From contig OY755187.1 of assembly GCA_963576735.1 (NCBI GenBank), positions 3,348,001 through 3,412,000 on the forward strand: DNA of 64,000 nt. Reading direction: 5' to 3'. Of the stretch, positions 10,152-21,742 are shown in pieces (within the stretch, counting starts at the first letter, position 1; every line of letters starts with the position of its first letter). The stretch comes from Bedellia somnulentella (Eukaryota; Arthropoda; Insecta; Lepidoptera; Bedelliidae). The position numbers were made by a program, and so were the translations under genes. The notes below the pieces were generated by a model. It searched no databases. It was not told the DNA's origin and was given only the letters and a program-made list of their open reading frames with translations.

Positions 10152-11842
10152 TCGCCACATAATGGGCACATTTCCACATAACTTTACAACTCTTGTCTTT
10201 ACAATATAATATTCCTACATATACCCACAGTTATATATACCAAAAACGAGTAGTCAGAGCTTCAAAATTTGAGATTATTCAGCCTTTTCTGGAAGATTAG
10301 TGAAACAAAAGATTGTGGATGATGCGATTTCGCCCAATAATCTCTTACAAATCTCGGTTCGCTATGTATTTACTGGGAATAAATTAATTTAATACCAATT
10401 GCCTAGATTCATCAGGAGCTTTTCCTTCTTTCCCTCATCATCATCTCAAGAAACAAACAAACCTTACACCATAACAATAAAGATGACAAACATAAAGACA
10501 CGTATATATAAATCACATCCAAGACTACGCCAACATTCGTCCTTAACGGGACTAGAAACCGCATCCCCGTAACTTGAACCGAACTCCTTTACCACAACAC
10601 TTGTCGGTCGGCTTTGTGTGTCCTTAGCCTGTATATACTTCTATTATCTAACTTGAATGCGATGACGGTAATAAAATACTACCTAAATATAGCTACCCTA
10701 CTCTCAAGGGTATCATCTAAAAACATGCCCAAGTGCGAGTCAAGCTTCGTAGCAAAGATGCTAAGCAGCAATTATTTTAGAGAGCTAAATTTAAAATGTT
10801 AGGTTTAATTTGTTTTACGTAGTGCGAATCTAGAATTTGTCTTCTATTAAATTATTTTATTATAGAAAGTAGGAGTTTTTAAAGTGTGAATCTATAGTTC
10901 GTTTTCTATTTTATTGTTTTATTTTAGTAATAAGTTTAGAACCCAAAGTTTACCCAAGAACTAGGGCATCCCCTATCAAGAGTGTCTGCTGCCGGGGCAA
11001 AAATTGGGTATTTAATTCATCGAATAACAGTAATCAAGTGACAGTAAATATCGATATCTAGCGAATGTTAGTTTTAAGAATTATTATTATATTATTAATA
11101 TTATCTTATTAAATTTGCGGAGTATGTTATCACCGGAAAACCCTGAGCCTAATAATTATTCTATCACCATAAATGATTTATCACGACGATATCGTAACAT
11201 TGACGGCGTCTGTATCTTACGCAATCATCAATCTAAAAGGTGAATTGTCGTCATTTAAATAAGACAAACATAATATGCGCACACTATTTTCTATAATCAC
11301 ACCTTTATCTCTAGTGGAATAACTTGAGTTACGTTAAAGAGAGAGAGAGAGTTAAAGACAAAAACATACAAATTTTGTAATGATAATAATCTTAGTTACG
11401 AATTAAATTTACTCACTTAACTTACGACATTAATTCTCATTGAGGTAAACAGTAGCTATTGATCATTTTTCTATTTTCTTATACATCCTCGTATTCCTCG
11501 TTCATAAATCTCATGAAACATTTAGTATTTATCGCAAACATTTAAGGATACATTTTTTTGTAAGCTGTAAGGAATTTAGGAAGTTCTGTGAAAAATCTCA
11601 TCAACCACGGGAAAATTTTCACATTTTTCAGCAAAATAGACCAACTATTGTTCGGCATGGTTAGAAACCTATCAATTACAATCTCAATCTCGGCCTCCCA
11701 ATTTCCCTAAGCGTCTGACAAAGGGTTGATGTTAAAGCTCTGATTTCCCTATTTTGGTATTACAGCTATGGATATGGATACTTAAATAATGAAATAACAG
11801 ACTGGTTCAGATAATTTTGTCAAATTAAAACTCAAACTCGAA
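10152..11842. other. Intergenic, no gene seen
   Basis: Holds a badly decayed reverse RTE-derived short element (about 10210-10370), a short GA microsatellite at 11337-11352 and AT-rich sequence. No coding region is supported. Confidence 0.5.
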
Positions 11843-12245
11843 CGCTCAAGCCGTATATCCCTGAAGGGGTTGGCAGAGATACCTAATATTTCTGATCATT
11901 ACGTGACATTGTCAGTTCAGGGTACCCACGTTATGCTTGGACAGTGTACACACGTGATAGGGAGCAGGCAGGCCTATTGCCGTTTTGTACGAATACGGTC
12001 ACATGACTTAGGGCCAGTTTTTTGATCCGTGGTTAACTCAACAATTTGTTAAATATCGTAACTATTGGTTAGATATCAGCAAAATACATTTTTTGACCGG
12101 TGGTTAGAGTAACTAATGGTAAAATATCGAACCAAAATGGAGTTACGATTTGACTACTGGTTAGTCATTTAACTATAGTCAATGTAACCAATGGTTATAT
12201 TTTTAACTCCGGATCAAAAAACTGGCCCTAAGTACAACTCAATTT
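11843..12245 (-). repeat. tRNA-derived SINE split by a Harbinger-type MITE
   Basis: Reverse copy of the window's main tRNA-derived SINE, from its 3' end (CCCTGAAGGGGTTGGCAGAG) to ACATGACT. It is interrupted by a 218-bp MITE and resumes with AAGTACAACTCA at 12230. The tRNA head is missing at the right. Confidence 0.78.
12011..12228. mobile_element. PIF/Harbinger-type MITE, copy 1
   Basis: Ends GGGCCAGTTTTTTGATCCG and the near-perfect complement TCCGGATCAAAAAACTGGCCC. Length is 218 bp, with internal GGTTA/TAACC repeats. Flanks are TTA on the left and TAA on the right, so the TWA-type target differs at its centre. It lies inside a SINE, which shows the original target (ATGACTAAGTACAAC). A longer relative with a transposase remnant is at 18530-19481. 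Confidence 0.82.
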
Positions 12246-12972
12246 AATTTATCTGGTGACTCACTAAAGACTCACATTTATAAAATAGGTAGGTATATAC
12301 ATACATACATACATTACAGCATAGGTGAGAACATTCCTACTCTTAATTTAAATACACCATATTATGCCAAAATTAGTGAGCAAATCTATGTTGGCAAAGA
12401 TATTTTCTTATATATGTATGTATGTATAAAATAGGAATAAAACACACAAGTTAATAAATTCAAAACATATTTAATATGTCTATATTTATATGATACAAAC
12501 CTATGTATACAGGTAACCTTTTTAATTTAAATACCAATGATTAAAGGTTATATCGACAGATGTTATTCATTCGACCTTTTGAATAAATTGCTATTATCAA
12601 AGTATGTAAAAATTCACTATGCAATTAGCCTACATATTTTACTACTCTGAATGTATTTACTAGGTATTGTTTTATTTCTAAATCCATATCACAAGAGGGA
12701 ACATTCCACGTAATGCATTTACAAGATTATATCACTGTCAGTCTAAAGAACTAGATAATCGATAGTGTTGTTTTGTAACTGACCTACAGAATCCATATCA
12801 ACCTTATTGTCGTAGTACTTTATCTCGAACCAAAAACAACTCGTTGAACAGGCACAGCCTACGCAGCCCACAGGTAGTCATTGTCACTTTCTTTAACACT
12901 ATCATGAACAGCATTGTCCAGAAAAATCATCACAACCATTTATTTCCTGAATTTGCACCACACAAAAGTTCA

Positions 12973-13221
12973 TCACTCGTCGACATTTTCCTTTAAAATT
13001 GGTAATTGACATTTTCCATTCTTCCGCCATTTTTGCGAAGTTCTATTTTTCCCGCCTTTTCTTAGATCTGCGTTGCAAAATTCTTTGTCCTCGGCCAAGG
13101 TCGGTAAACTTCGCTCGAGCCTCCTTGGTGAGATGAACTCCGCGATGTAAAACTCCTTGGAACGAATCATGTCTACGTCGGGTATCATGTTGTCAAAGAA
13201 GTTGTCTAATTTAACAATCAT
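12973..13221 (-). CDS. Unrecognised 82-codon ORF
   Basis: An ATG-to-stop frame of 82 codons. Its composition looks more protein-like than the surrounding AT-rich frames: acidic and basic residues are balanced, with segments such as FDNMIPDVDMIRSKEF and FISPRRLERSLPTL. It matches no family I recognise. There is no obvious splice donor before its stop and no neighbouring exon. It may be a small gene, a first exon or chance. Low confidence. Confidence 0.25.
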   Translation of the reverse strand: MIVKLDNFFDNMIPDVDMIRSKEFYIAEFISPRRLERSLPTLAEDKEFCNADLRKGGKNRTSQKWRKNGKCQLPILKENVDE

Positions 13222-14349
13222 AATTTATTTTAGTTGAAAAGCGACTGTTCCCGGCGATACGTAATTTTATACTGCGTTTGTTTTGTATCGGAGTTGCCTC
13301 GCCACTCGCCAGTGTATTGTTTTGCAGTTTGATTTTATTTATAGAGACGCATTTAAAATTGGATGCGATGTTTTGGGAATCCGATGAAGTGTGTCTGTCC
13401 CAAATACAAGTTGTTTGTTTGAATTTTCATCATGTTGTTGACACTTTTTGTTATTCTTCATATGTTCTAATTATTGTACATGCTCGTTTTTTGTAAATAA
13501 GTAAGTATTACCAATTTTTGAAATCCTGTTCCTGGAAACCAGTAATCGATATTATATCCCAGTATTCCCCAGTCATTTTTAGAAGTTTAGAAACACACAT
13601 CAATTAAAAGACCCCAGGCCCTTAGATACTTCGCTCCGAAAGAGATATGATAGTGTTATGCTGACACTACATGACAAATTTTCATTTAATAAATAATGGG
13701 TGGGTGTTCCATTATCTATTATTTTCTGTCCTGTCCTGACTGTGTTATGTATTTCAAATTCTGACACTTTGGACCTATTTATTTCAACTATTATATCATT
13801 AAACTTTCTGCATTTTAACGTGTACTCAACCACATCACTCGTAATCTCATTAACATATTTTTAGTCGTGTAGTGAATCACTCACGGAAAAAGAGGGGGTT
13901 GTGCTATACAAAGGCAGTCCTATACGTAACATAGTAAAATACGATCTACACAACGGAAAAATTGCCATCCGTTTTATTTTATTTTTAATGAAAACAAACA
14001 GCTTTAACACAACATTTACCAAAAAAGAAATATATATATATATAATAGACAGAGCCGGAAAAGTTTCCACATATTGTTAACAATCATTTTTCGAGATTAA
14101 TTAAGTCACCTTTTACAAAATGGATGAACACGCAGCTGCTGCGTTCTAACTAGATCATCAGGTTATGTTTATACGTTAAGCCGAGATAGTTTATTTATTT
14201 AGTGATAATATTTATTACTTAACCGCTTAAGGATGTTAAGAGATTGTTCGAGAAGCTATTTAAACGATCTTTGTATTGCACTCCAAATAACTGTTGTTGA
14301 ATTTTCAGATAACAAGAGCTGAGTGACAAATACCTAGTTTCATTATTCT
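13222..14349. other. Intergenic, no gene seen
   Basis: AT-rich sequence with only short, compositionally random frames and no repeat family recognised. A short TA run lies at about 14030-14043. Confidence 0.45.
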
Positions 14350-14602
14350 TACATACATATACACAAACATTTACTCACAGGTATAAATACAAATCCCTAT
14401 AAAGGGAAGCCAGAGCTTCAGAATCAGGAAATTCTTCAGCTACTTTTGGAAGTTAAGTGAGGAAAAAGATTGTAAAATAAATTTTGTTGGTGATGGGTCT
14501 ACAGCCGCATCGCCTAAAAATCAATTAAAAACCCCAATACCGTTATTCGCCTCTTACGGTCATCAACGGGAAGATGGACTATTCTGAGCCGAAACTACAC
14601 AG
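14350..14602 (-). repeat. RTE-derived short element
   Basis: Reverse copy, tail at left, with AGCCAGAGCTTCAGAATC, GGTGATGGGTCTACAGCCGC and a right end CTGAGCCGAAACTACACAG. Moderately diverged. Confidence 0.75.
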
Positions 14603-14844
14603 AAATTTTATTATTCTTCTCAAATAAAAAAGCCAAGTTTCATTCGGTTTCGCTCGGGTAGTTTTTTAAGGTTTCGTAGTCAACGAAAATCTTGATATAT
14701 TCACCATTTGACTGTCTGTTTCTCTGTAGACTTTTTTGGTCCTAGAAAGTTACCATTTGGTATGAGAATACAACATTATAAAGCCAAGAAAGTGAAATAC
14801 GAAAACTCCAATAAAAAAACGCTGAAATATTTATTTATTTGTTT

Positions 14845-14970
14845 TTATTAGGAACATCAACAGCGACATAAGTAATATTAATAATACACAGTTAATAATA
14901 GAAATCAAGAAAGGCCAATAACAGATGTTCACAGATGTACAGAAAACATATCTAACAATAATCTCGTTTT
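14845..14970 (-). repeat. LINE-like 3' end, copy 1 of a two-copy family
   Basis: About 125 bp almost identical to 52602-52725, beginning GGAACATCAACAGCGACATA on the plus strand. Read on the minus strand it ends GTTGATGTTCCTAATAAAA with a polyadenylation-type AATAAA. That fits the 3' UTR of a non-LTR element of a family not otherwise present here. Confidence 0.65.
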
Positions 14971-15153
14971 TACGTTACATTTGATGAGCCGAGAACTTAT
15001 AGAATATTACTAAAAGCTAATAAGCAAATTTTCAACACATGTTTTTTTTTACAGCAAGTAACTCTAACAAATACATACAATTTTAAGAGGAAATAAAATA
15101 GACTTTAACAACAATATTTCAAGCAAAATTGTTTTGATCCACGATATCTCAAG

Positions 15154-15195
15154 GGTGTGTGTATGTGCATGTGTGCGTGCGTGCGTGCGTGTGTG
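15154..15195. repeat. GT/GTGC microsatellite
   Basis: GTGTGTGTATGTGCATGTG followed by four GTGC units and GTGTGTGT. Simple repeat; the overlapping short frame is not coding. Confidence 0.85.
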
Positions 15196-15438
15196 TAAAA
15201 CAAATAAAATCTGTGACATATAAGAATGTATGTGTTATTAATTATACTCATATAATATGTATATTAAGAATTAAAAAGTACGTCCATTACAGCTTTCCTG
15301 TATTAGTAGCCTTGCTATATTTAGGGTGGTGGGTGATCGTAAATCTGTGAGCCTTGCTTGCGACTAAACGAAGTTAATACCAAGTGTAAGGTCGAAGCTA
15401 CTGAACCGAGTAGATAACAAGTCATATTGTGAAACTGT

Positions 15439-15690
15439 TTAGTGAAGGCTTAGAAAAGCACTAACCCATTTTTGCATGTGAGTGTTGTAAGAGGTGACTT
15501 AAGGTATTAATTAGGGCTTGTTGTGACTGTTGGGCGACGCAAAGCCTGCCTTTTTGAGCACACTCTCTATTTGGTCTAAACGTGTCCTCCGTGGTCTTCC
15601 TCTACTTACAACACCTTAAACTTTAACTTATAGAGCTATATATCTCTTTCAGTAAGTCTCTATAGATCTCTTTCAGTAATTCACCAACCG
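15439..15690. repeat. Fused remnants: short element 5' half and reverse RTE fragment
   Basis: Positions 15439-15523 resemble the 5' half of the RTE-derived short element in forward orientation. From 15540 the sequence matches the reverse complement of the RTE C-terminal region (GAGCACACTCTCTATTTGGT, CGTGTCCTCCGTGGTC). Both parts are decayed. Confidence 0.6.
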
Positions 15691-16155
15691 TCAACAGTCA
15701 AAACATAATTTTCTCAATATATAAATAAATAACTTGGCTCTTCTAGGAAACAAAATAGTCTTCTAATTTGTAAATGGCGTGCGCTGGATACGAAGCCAAG
15801 TACAGTTGCCAAGTTCCTTGTTCTTGTTGCATTCGTCACTGGTCCGTTTTAATTGTCCCAATTCATCAACTTCGTGTAGCGTACCAGCATCATAAGTAGT
15901 GATGGCAGGTTATGAGGCTATGACACTGACTACGCTGAATTGTATCATGTAAGTATGTCATAACATGTTTTTATTGATTGATCTTACCGTCCAAGGGTAG
16001 TCTGCAAGAAATCGCTTTTAGTTATAACACTGCCATTTGTACTTTTGCTTTTGTACTGAAATTTTGTATGTATTTCTTTTGTGATTTACGATAAAGTATC
16101 TTGTATTATATTCTATGGCATGATGTAATAACTTTATAATATTTATATATTTATG

Positions 16156-16156
<1 letters not shown>

Positions 16157-16190
<34 letters not shown>
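16157..16190. repeat. TA microsatellite
   Basis: Perfect TA dinucleotide run of about 34 bp, followed by an interspersed-repeat start (ACTAGTGGATCGTCCCAGC). Confidence 0.9.
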
Positions 16191-16194
<4 letters not shown>

Positions 16195-16195
<1 letters not shown>

Positions 16196-17013
16196 CTAGT
16201 GGATCGTCCCAGCTTCGCACGGGTAGCGTTGTTTTTTTAAATATCTGGGGTTTCTTTCTTCAGTCACTGCTCAAGCATTGTGAAATTCAGCGGAATGTTT
16301 TCAATTTATTAAATTTATAGCACTCCCTAAACAGTGTAGTTTGGTGATTTTAAATGCGCTTTGATGAACGGTTCAGTATTTCCGTTTAATAGCAAATTTT
16401 TAAATAAAACACTATGAAGTATTTATAACAATCTAAAAAATAAATCATTCCGTGATTTAGGATGCAACTACTCGCGCCATCTAGTATGTTATATGTAAAT
16501 TAGTAAAGATTTGGTTTTGATCACGGGCGCGATGGCTTATTTTATGTATAATTTCGGTGTTTGTCTACCGATTTCTATGATTCTTTTTTTATTGAATAGG
16601 TAATAATGTTACCTTTTTTAAATTTGGGATGAATGAGACGTTTACAAACGTAAAAGTAAACAAATATAATCAGAATGATCCGAACTGCTAAGCTATCAGG
16701 AATTACACGTGTTATTGTGAGCCAACCGTAAAAGATAGACATAAACTGCTGAGGATTTTCTTTTAGATAATTTTATGAAAAATATTTCCGTCACACATGA
16801 TTTTTATGTAAGTTTAACCATTGAGGCTGCACACGCGACGGAAGCTTAAAAAATGGAGTAACTTCTCCCTTTTTCCCAAAATTACCCAAAATTCCCCTTT
16901 ACTACTCTGCTGGAAAGTATACAAAAACCTGCGCAGGTGTATGAAAAATAATTGTACCAAGTTTTGTTAAAATCTGTCGAGTAGTTTTTGTTTCCATAAG
17001 GAACATACAAACC

Positions 17014-17047
<34 letters not shown>

Positions 17048-17048
17048 A

Positions 17049-17083
<35 letters not shown>

Positions 17084-17105
17084 AATTTTACTGATTGCAT
17101 TTTTG
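16195..17105 (+). repeat. Degenerate interspersed repeat with ACAG-repeat end
   Basis: Begins ACTAGTGGATCGTCCCAGCT with CTTCGCACGGG. Ends with TTAAAATCTGTCGAGTAGTT followed by a tetranucleotide array. A shorter relative starts at 27612 (ACTAGTGGTCCGCCCCGACG). The class is unknown to me, although this start motif is widespread in insect genomes. No coding frame. Confidence 0.5.
17014..17080. repeat. ACAG tetranucleotide microsatellite
   Basis: Roughly 16 GACA units with one A interruption near 17047. The reverse-strand Ser-Val-Cys-Leu repeat frame is an artefact of this array. Confidence 0.92.
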
Positions 17106-17221
17106 GCATCAGTATCGATCCCTAATCACCACCTGATGGTTATTTTGAAAGTATATTTCATGTACAGAATTGACCTCTCTACAGATTTATTATAAGTATA
17201 GATAGATAATTTTATAATAGA

Positions 17222-18525
17222 ATGCGAAGATAAATCATTGGCAATTTGGCTTTCGTAAAAAGTCATCAACAACTTTAGCTTGCTTCAGAATGATCAAAGT
17301 AATTACCGAAGCGCTGAACGAAGGTATACCTATATTAGCCCTATTTCTCGACATGACTAAGGATTTTGACCTAATGTGTCGCATTACGCTTATAGATAAG
17401 TTATATCGCTACGGTATAAGAGGAACAGCCTTAGAGTGGATAAAAAGTTACCTAACGAACAGACTTACGTTGAAACATGTAATATTTATGACGAGAGTAA
17501 AATAAAGAAAACTTTTAGATGGAAGTCTCTTGTAAGCGAGTATGGTGTGCCACAGGGAAGCATTCTAGGGCCTTTGCTATTCTTATTATATATCAATGAC
17601 CTCCCGTCAATAACCAACATGGTATCTATTATCTTTGCTGATGATACTACAATAATAGCTAAATATTCCAACATCAACACATTTGAGAAAAAAATAAACA
17701 CAACACTAATTGTTTATTGTTAATTGGCTAAATAGGAATAACTTAAAGATAAATTTACTTAAAACTAATTTTATTCAATTCCGAACCTATAAAAGTAAGA
17801 AAGTTAATATGCAGCATAAGGGCAAGCACGAGCGCTATTTTATCGACACGATAACGGTTAGAATGAGATGGCAGTATACGATACTAAGTAAATGCGTAAG
17901 AGATGGCTGCTTTATCCCACGCGATAACTAGTTTAAACACCGCTCGTGCTTGCCCTTCATAATAGTGATATAATCAAGGAAGTAAATTCAACAAAATTTC
18001 TTGGACTCTTATTAGATAAACATATAAATTGGAAGGAGCATATTGATTTTGTTTGTAAACGTATCGATAGATACGTCTATGTCTTTAATACTATTTCTGA
18101 ACAAACAGGAACTGTCGCTTATCATGGTTGTCTCTTCCATACTTTGATATGGCTTAAATATTTGGGGTAACTCCGTAGATTTCTACCGAGCGTTCAGAGT
18201 TTAAAAGAAATGCATTAGAGCACTTTGCGGAACTGGTTACTTAGATTCCTGTGTTCCCCTTATCAAACAAAAAAAAAATCTTCCACTTCCATGTTTATAT
18301 ATATTTGAAATATGTTTCTTTGTTCACAAAAACATAAGTCTTTTTGAATTGACTGCACCTTCTATTCGACCAATAAGAAGCTGCGTGAAACAAAATTTTA
18401 TTGCAGTCCCATCCTGCAGCAAATTAGCTATGTTGGAAAAATTCATATTTCATAGCAATTAGTCGTCTACTATAAATTAAGTGAAAACCTTGTCAATTTT
18501 TTAAAAATATCTGTTTAGCAACCTA
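17222..18525 (+). pseudogene. Decayed Jockey-like LINE reverse transcriptase fragment
   Basis: Several frames in series read as RT and C-terminal LINE protein: QFGFRKKSSTT at the left edge, ILALFLDMTKDFD, a frameshift near 17470-17505, then [20 protein letters not shown] and [10 protein letters not shown], then STKFLGLLLDKHINWKEHID and a C-terminal RALCGTGYLDSCVPL segment. The endonuclease and 5' end are missing. Frameshifts, stops and a 140-bp MITE inside the frame make it non-functional. It is a different lineage from the RTE at 1.9-5.3 kb. Confidence 0.85.
17818..17957. mobile_element. AAGGGCAAGC-type MITE, copy 1, nested in LINE
   Basis: A 140-bp element with perfect 17-bp inverted ends (AAGGGCAAGCACGAGCG). 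It sits in the LINE frame between CAT and CAT, so removing it and one CAT restores the LINE reading frame (Met-Gln-His-Asn-Ser). That gives a likely 3-bp duplication. A related copy is at 47906-48036. No coding capacity. Confidence 0.85.
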
Positions 18526-18529
18526 CTAA

Positions 18530-19481
18530 GGGCCAGTTTTTTGATCCGTGGTTAACTCAACAATTTGTTAAATATCGTAACTATTAGTTAAATGTCAGCA
18601 AAATACATTTTTTGACCCGTGGATAGAGAAACTAATGGTCAAATATCGAACCATTAGTTAAAAAAGTTAACTACTCAAGATTGGAGGGTTAAACAAGATG
18701 GCCGCTGGTTATTTGTATAATAGCAGCTGTTTGTCAGACATTTGAGATGAATTTGAACATAGTTACAGATCCACAAACTTTTCTTGGCCGGTAAAGGCGT
18801 CGCTGTCATCGATATTAGTATTGCCAGTAAATAAAGTAACCATTATAAGAGGAATAATTTTAAATCATACAGACTAATTTTATATACGTAGGTCACCCTA
18901 TAAGTTTTATTTAGTTGAGAGTTAACAGACAATGACAGGCTGAAATTTCAAAACGGCGACAGTAGTACCAGTAGTGGCCGTCGGCCAAGAAAAGTTTGTG
19001 GATCTGTAGATACTTTGATGTCGAAAGTTCGTCAGAAGAAGAAGACAATGATATTATATTACAATGTGTGTTGATGAGAAGGTTAAAAATATTTAGGCCA
19101 CGCCATCCGCCGTTAGAAACCTGGGATGATGTAGATTTTTGTCATCGTTACCGCCTATCGAAGGAAGCAGTACTCTGCATTGTTACTGAAATTGGGAATG
19201 ATCCTAAAACGCACACTCTCAGTTACATACATACATACATATACTCACGGCTATAAATCCCTTGATTTATCATCTTGCATTTCAGATACTTTGTATAGGC
19301 TATCTTATACATCACTGGTCATTGTTCATTGCACAGGCAACAAATTGACCAATTGTTAAGTTTGACTATAGTTAAAAAAGATATCAAAAATGGATTTACG
19401 ATTTAACTACTGGTTAGTCATTTAACTATAGTCAATGTAACAAATGGTTATATTTTTAACTCCGGATCAAAAAACTGGCCC
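18530..19481 (+). mobile_element. PIF/Harbinger-type transposon, internally deleted
   Basis: A 952-bp relative of the 12011-12228 MITE with the same ends (GGGCCAGTTTTTTGATCCG and complement), flanked TAA/TTA. It carries the N-terminal piece of a transposase frame, then a truncated RTE-derived short element at 19225-19265, then only the 3' terminal region. It is an intermediate between a full transposon and the MITE. Confidence 0.8.
18996..19219 (+). pseudogene. Harbinger transposase, N-terminal remnant
   Basis: About 75 codons containing SSSEEEDNDI, RHPPLETWDD and FCHRYRLSKEAVLCIVTEI. The last resembles the F-x-x-R-(F/Y)-R-(L/M)-S-K start of HARBI1-like transposases. The DDE catalytic region is absent: the frame runs into an inserted short-element tail near 19224 and the rest is deleted. 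Not functional. Confidence 0.7.
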
Positions 19482-19807
19482 TTAGCCGCTGTTTTTATTC
19501 AGTAAATGATTTTCTGGATAATTGTGATTTGTGACAAGTAATAAAAAGTAATGAAATTAAATAATAAATTGTATTTCAAAAATTTAAATATTATAAATAA
19601 ATTTTGTGCAAAATAAACTTCAGACGTCATCAATGGCAAAATACAGTAATGGACTGAAATTATGTAACCAACAACTTTTTTGAACCTGTATTTTCTGAAG
19701 AAATAAATCATTTCATTTCATTTCATGATAAGCACATGTTTTGACCAGGTGGTCAGGTGAGTACCTATCTTGGTTGTTATAAAAACAAATATATATTTAT
19801 GTATAAC

Positions 19808-20180
19808 ATAAAACATAACATAACATAAAATAAACGTTCACGCCGAATATCCCCGAAGGGATTGGCAGAGGTACTAATACTTCTGAACATCACGTGACTT
19901 TGTCAACTGGTGTTCAGAGTACCTACGTTTTGCATGGACAGTGTACTCACGTGATAGGGGGCAGGCCTATCGCCGTTTTGTACGAATACACTGTCACATG
20001 ACTAAGTACAACTCAGCCATGTGGGTTTCCTCACGATGTTTTCCCTCACCGTTAACAACCATGATAAATTAACCACACATATGTCTTTAGAAAAGACAAA
20101 TTGGTGTAGGCCCGACCCAGGATTTGAACACTAGTCGTTTGCACGATAACCGAGTGTTCTACCTACTGGGTTATCACGGT
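19808..20180 (-). repeat. tRNA-derived SINE, full length
   Basis: Reverse copy with the whole structure. The tail of ACATA/ACATAA units is at the left, then a GC hairpin (CCCCGAAGGG), the body, and at the right a tRNA-like head whose complement has a box A (GATAACCCAGTAGGTAGAAC) and a box B near GTTCAAATCC. About 370 bp. Same family as copies at 11.8, 21.4, 30.7, 31.7, 49.0, 52.1 and 54.4 kb. Confidence 0.88.
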
Positions 20181-20519
20181 TGTCATATATTTATGTATGT
20201 ATTGAAGAATGAAAGGTATGGCTGAACCCTCTCGTAAACGGAATGAGACCAGGTTATATAGAAACTGAGTCAATAAAAATTGGGTTAGGACCTAATTAAT
20301 ACATTGTAGTGGACCATGTTAGGGCAAACCATAGTGAGTTTTCTTCTTTTGATGGCATCTCTTATCGGAGGTCGGCTATCATTATGACCACTTTGGCCCG
20401 TGACGTTACGACTCGGAAGAGCTCTATATGACTAACGTTAAACCACTTTGATAGGTTGTCAAGCCAAAATATTTAAGGACGGCCAGGTCTTCGGCAGCTC
20501 TGTGTTTTCCCTTCAAGAG

Positions 20520-20800
20520 ATGATATATATCACTGCGCATCTAGAACTGACTTAGCCCGAAGGATTGCAAAACTGAAGTGGCAATGGGCATGGCACATTG
20601 GACGCAGAACGGACGGCCGTTGGGCTCGGACTTTCTAGTGTAGGTAAATCTCCAACAAGGTGTACCGCCAACTTGGTCAAGGTCACAGGAAGCCGATGGA
20701 TCAGGGCAGAAAAAAACGGTCGTAGTAGAGGTCTTTGTGGGATGCCTATGTACAGCATTGGAGTCTATTGGGTTATGATGATCATACTACTCGATTAGAA
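20520..20800 (+). pseudogene. LINE C-terminal fragment
   Basis: Discontinuous frames give ELT.ARRIAKLKWQWAW-like sequence, a GRRT-GR segment, then SPTRCTANLVKVTGSRWIRA. This resembles the C-terminal tail of RTE/BovB-like LINE proteins common in moths (basic, Trp-rich, ending near a GATGATGATCA motif). Stops and frameshifts are present. A second fragment of this family is at 47700-47872. Confidence 0.65.
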
Positions 20801-21397
20801 AGACCCATCTTAATAGTAAAGTACTTAATCAGGTAACTTCCTATTTTGATTAAATATCATAATTTACAACTTACATATAATTATATTTTCCCCCCTATTA
20901 ACTTCCAAGTGGCTGAGGAGCTTCTAGTCTAGCTCTGAATGGAAATAATTCGGATGGAGTTTAAGCGTACCCGCCGACGTCCGTTTTTTGTAGGTGCGAT
21001 CATAAAAAAAATTGTCTAGAAATGGTTAATTTACTACGAGTTGATTTAGTAAATTTAGCATAGGAAAGTTATTTACAGCTTTACTTATAAAAAATACCCA
21101 AGTAAATATTATAATCCCGAATAAATATATTCCACGAGTGGACTGCATGAAGTCAGTGGCGTTCAAAAACTAGCTATGGGATATATTAATCGATTATGGT
21201 TATATTTAAAAAAAAAACTCTTAAACTACGTTTTCTGACCATTCGTTTTAGTCAGTTTTTTACCAATATGTTAACAATAAAGACAGTCGATTTTTTATAG
21301 TCTATTTAAATGTGGCATATTCACTTTAATGAGCTAAAATTACTGTGTAGATACATTGAAATTTTATGTATGATCCCACAAAAAAATGATCAAGGGC

Positions 21398-21742
21398 GGG
21401 CACGCTCAAAATATATCCCTGAAGGGATTAGCAGAGGTACTAATAATGCTGAAAATTGCGTGAGTATCACCTGGTGTTCAAAGTAGATTAACCAAGTTTT
21501 GCTTGGACAGTGTACTTATGTGATAGGGGGCAGGCCTATCGCTGTTTTTTACGAATACACTGACACATGACATGACTACGAGAGTTTCCTCACGATGCTT
21601 TTCCTCACCGTTTACAACCATGATAAATTAACCACAAATACGTCATTAGAAAAGACCACTTGGGGTGGGCCCGACTCTGGATTTGAACCCACGTCTGTCT
21701 GTAGGACGGACGGAAATTCTTATCCATTGATTTATCACGCTT
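21398..21742 (-). repeat. tRNA-derived SINE, full length, diverged
   Basis: Reverse copy from CTCAAAATATATCCCTGAAG to a head containing GGATTTGAACCCACGTC and the complement of box A near CTTATCCATTGATTTATCACG. More diverged than the 19.8-kb copy. Confidence 0.82.

Noticed and set aside
9926..10181. Repetitive Gln-Asp-Leu or Leu-Val-Leu proteins
   Set aside because: Translations of the CAAGAC array of the hAT-like element.
16882..17109. Ser-Val-Cys-Leu repeat protein on the minus strand
   Set aside because: Translation of the ACAG microsatellite.
18996..19256. A host gene encoding an acidic 86-residue protein
   Set aside because: The frame lies inside a TIR-bounded Harbinger element, matches the start of its transposase and ends in an inserted repeat tail.
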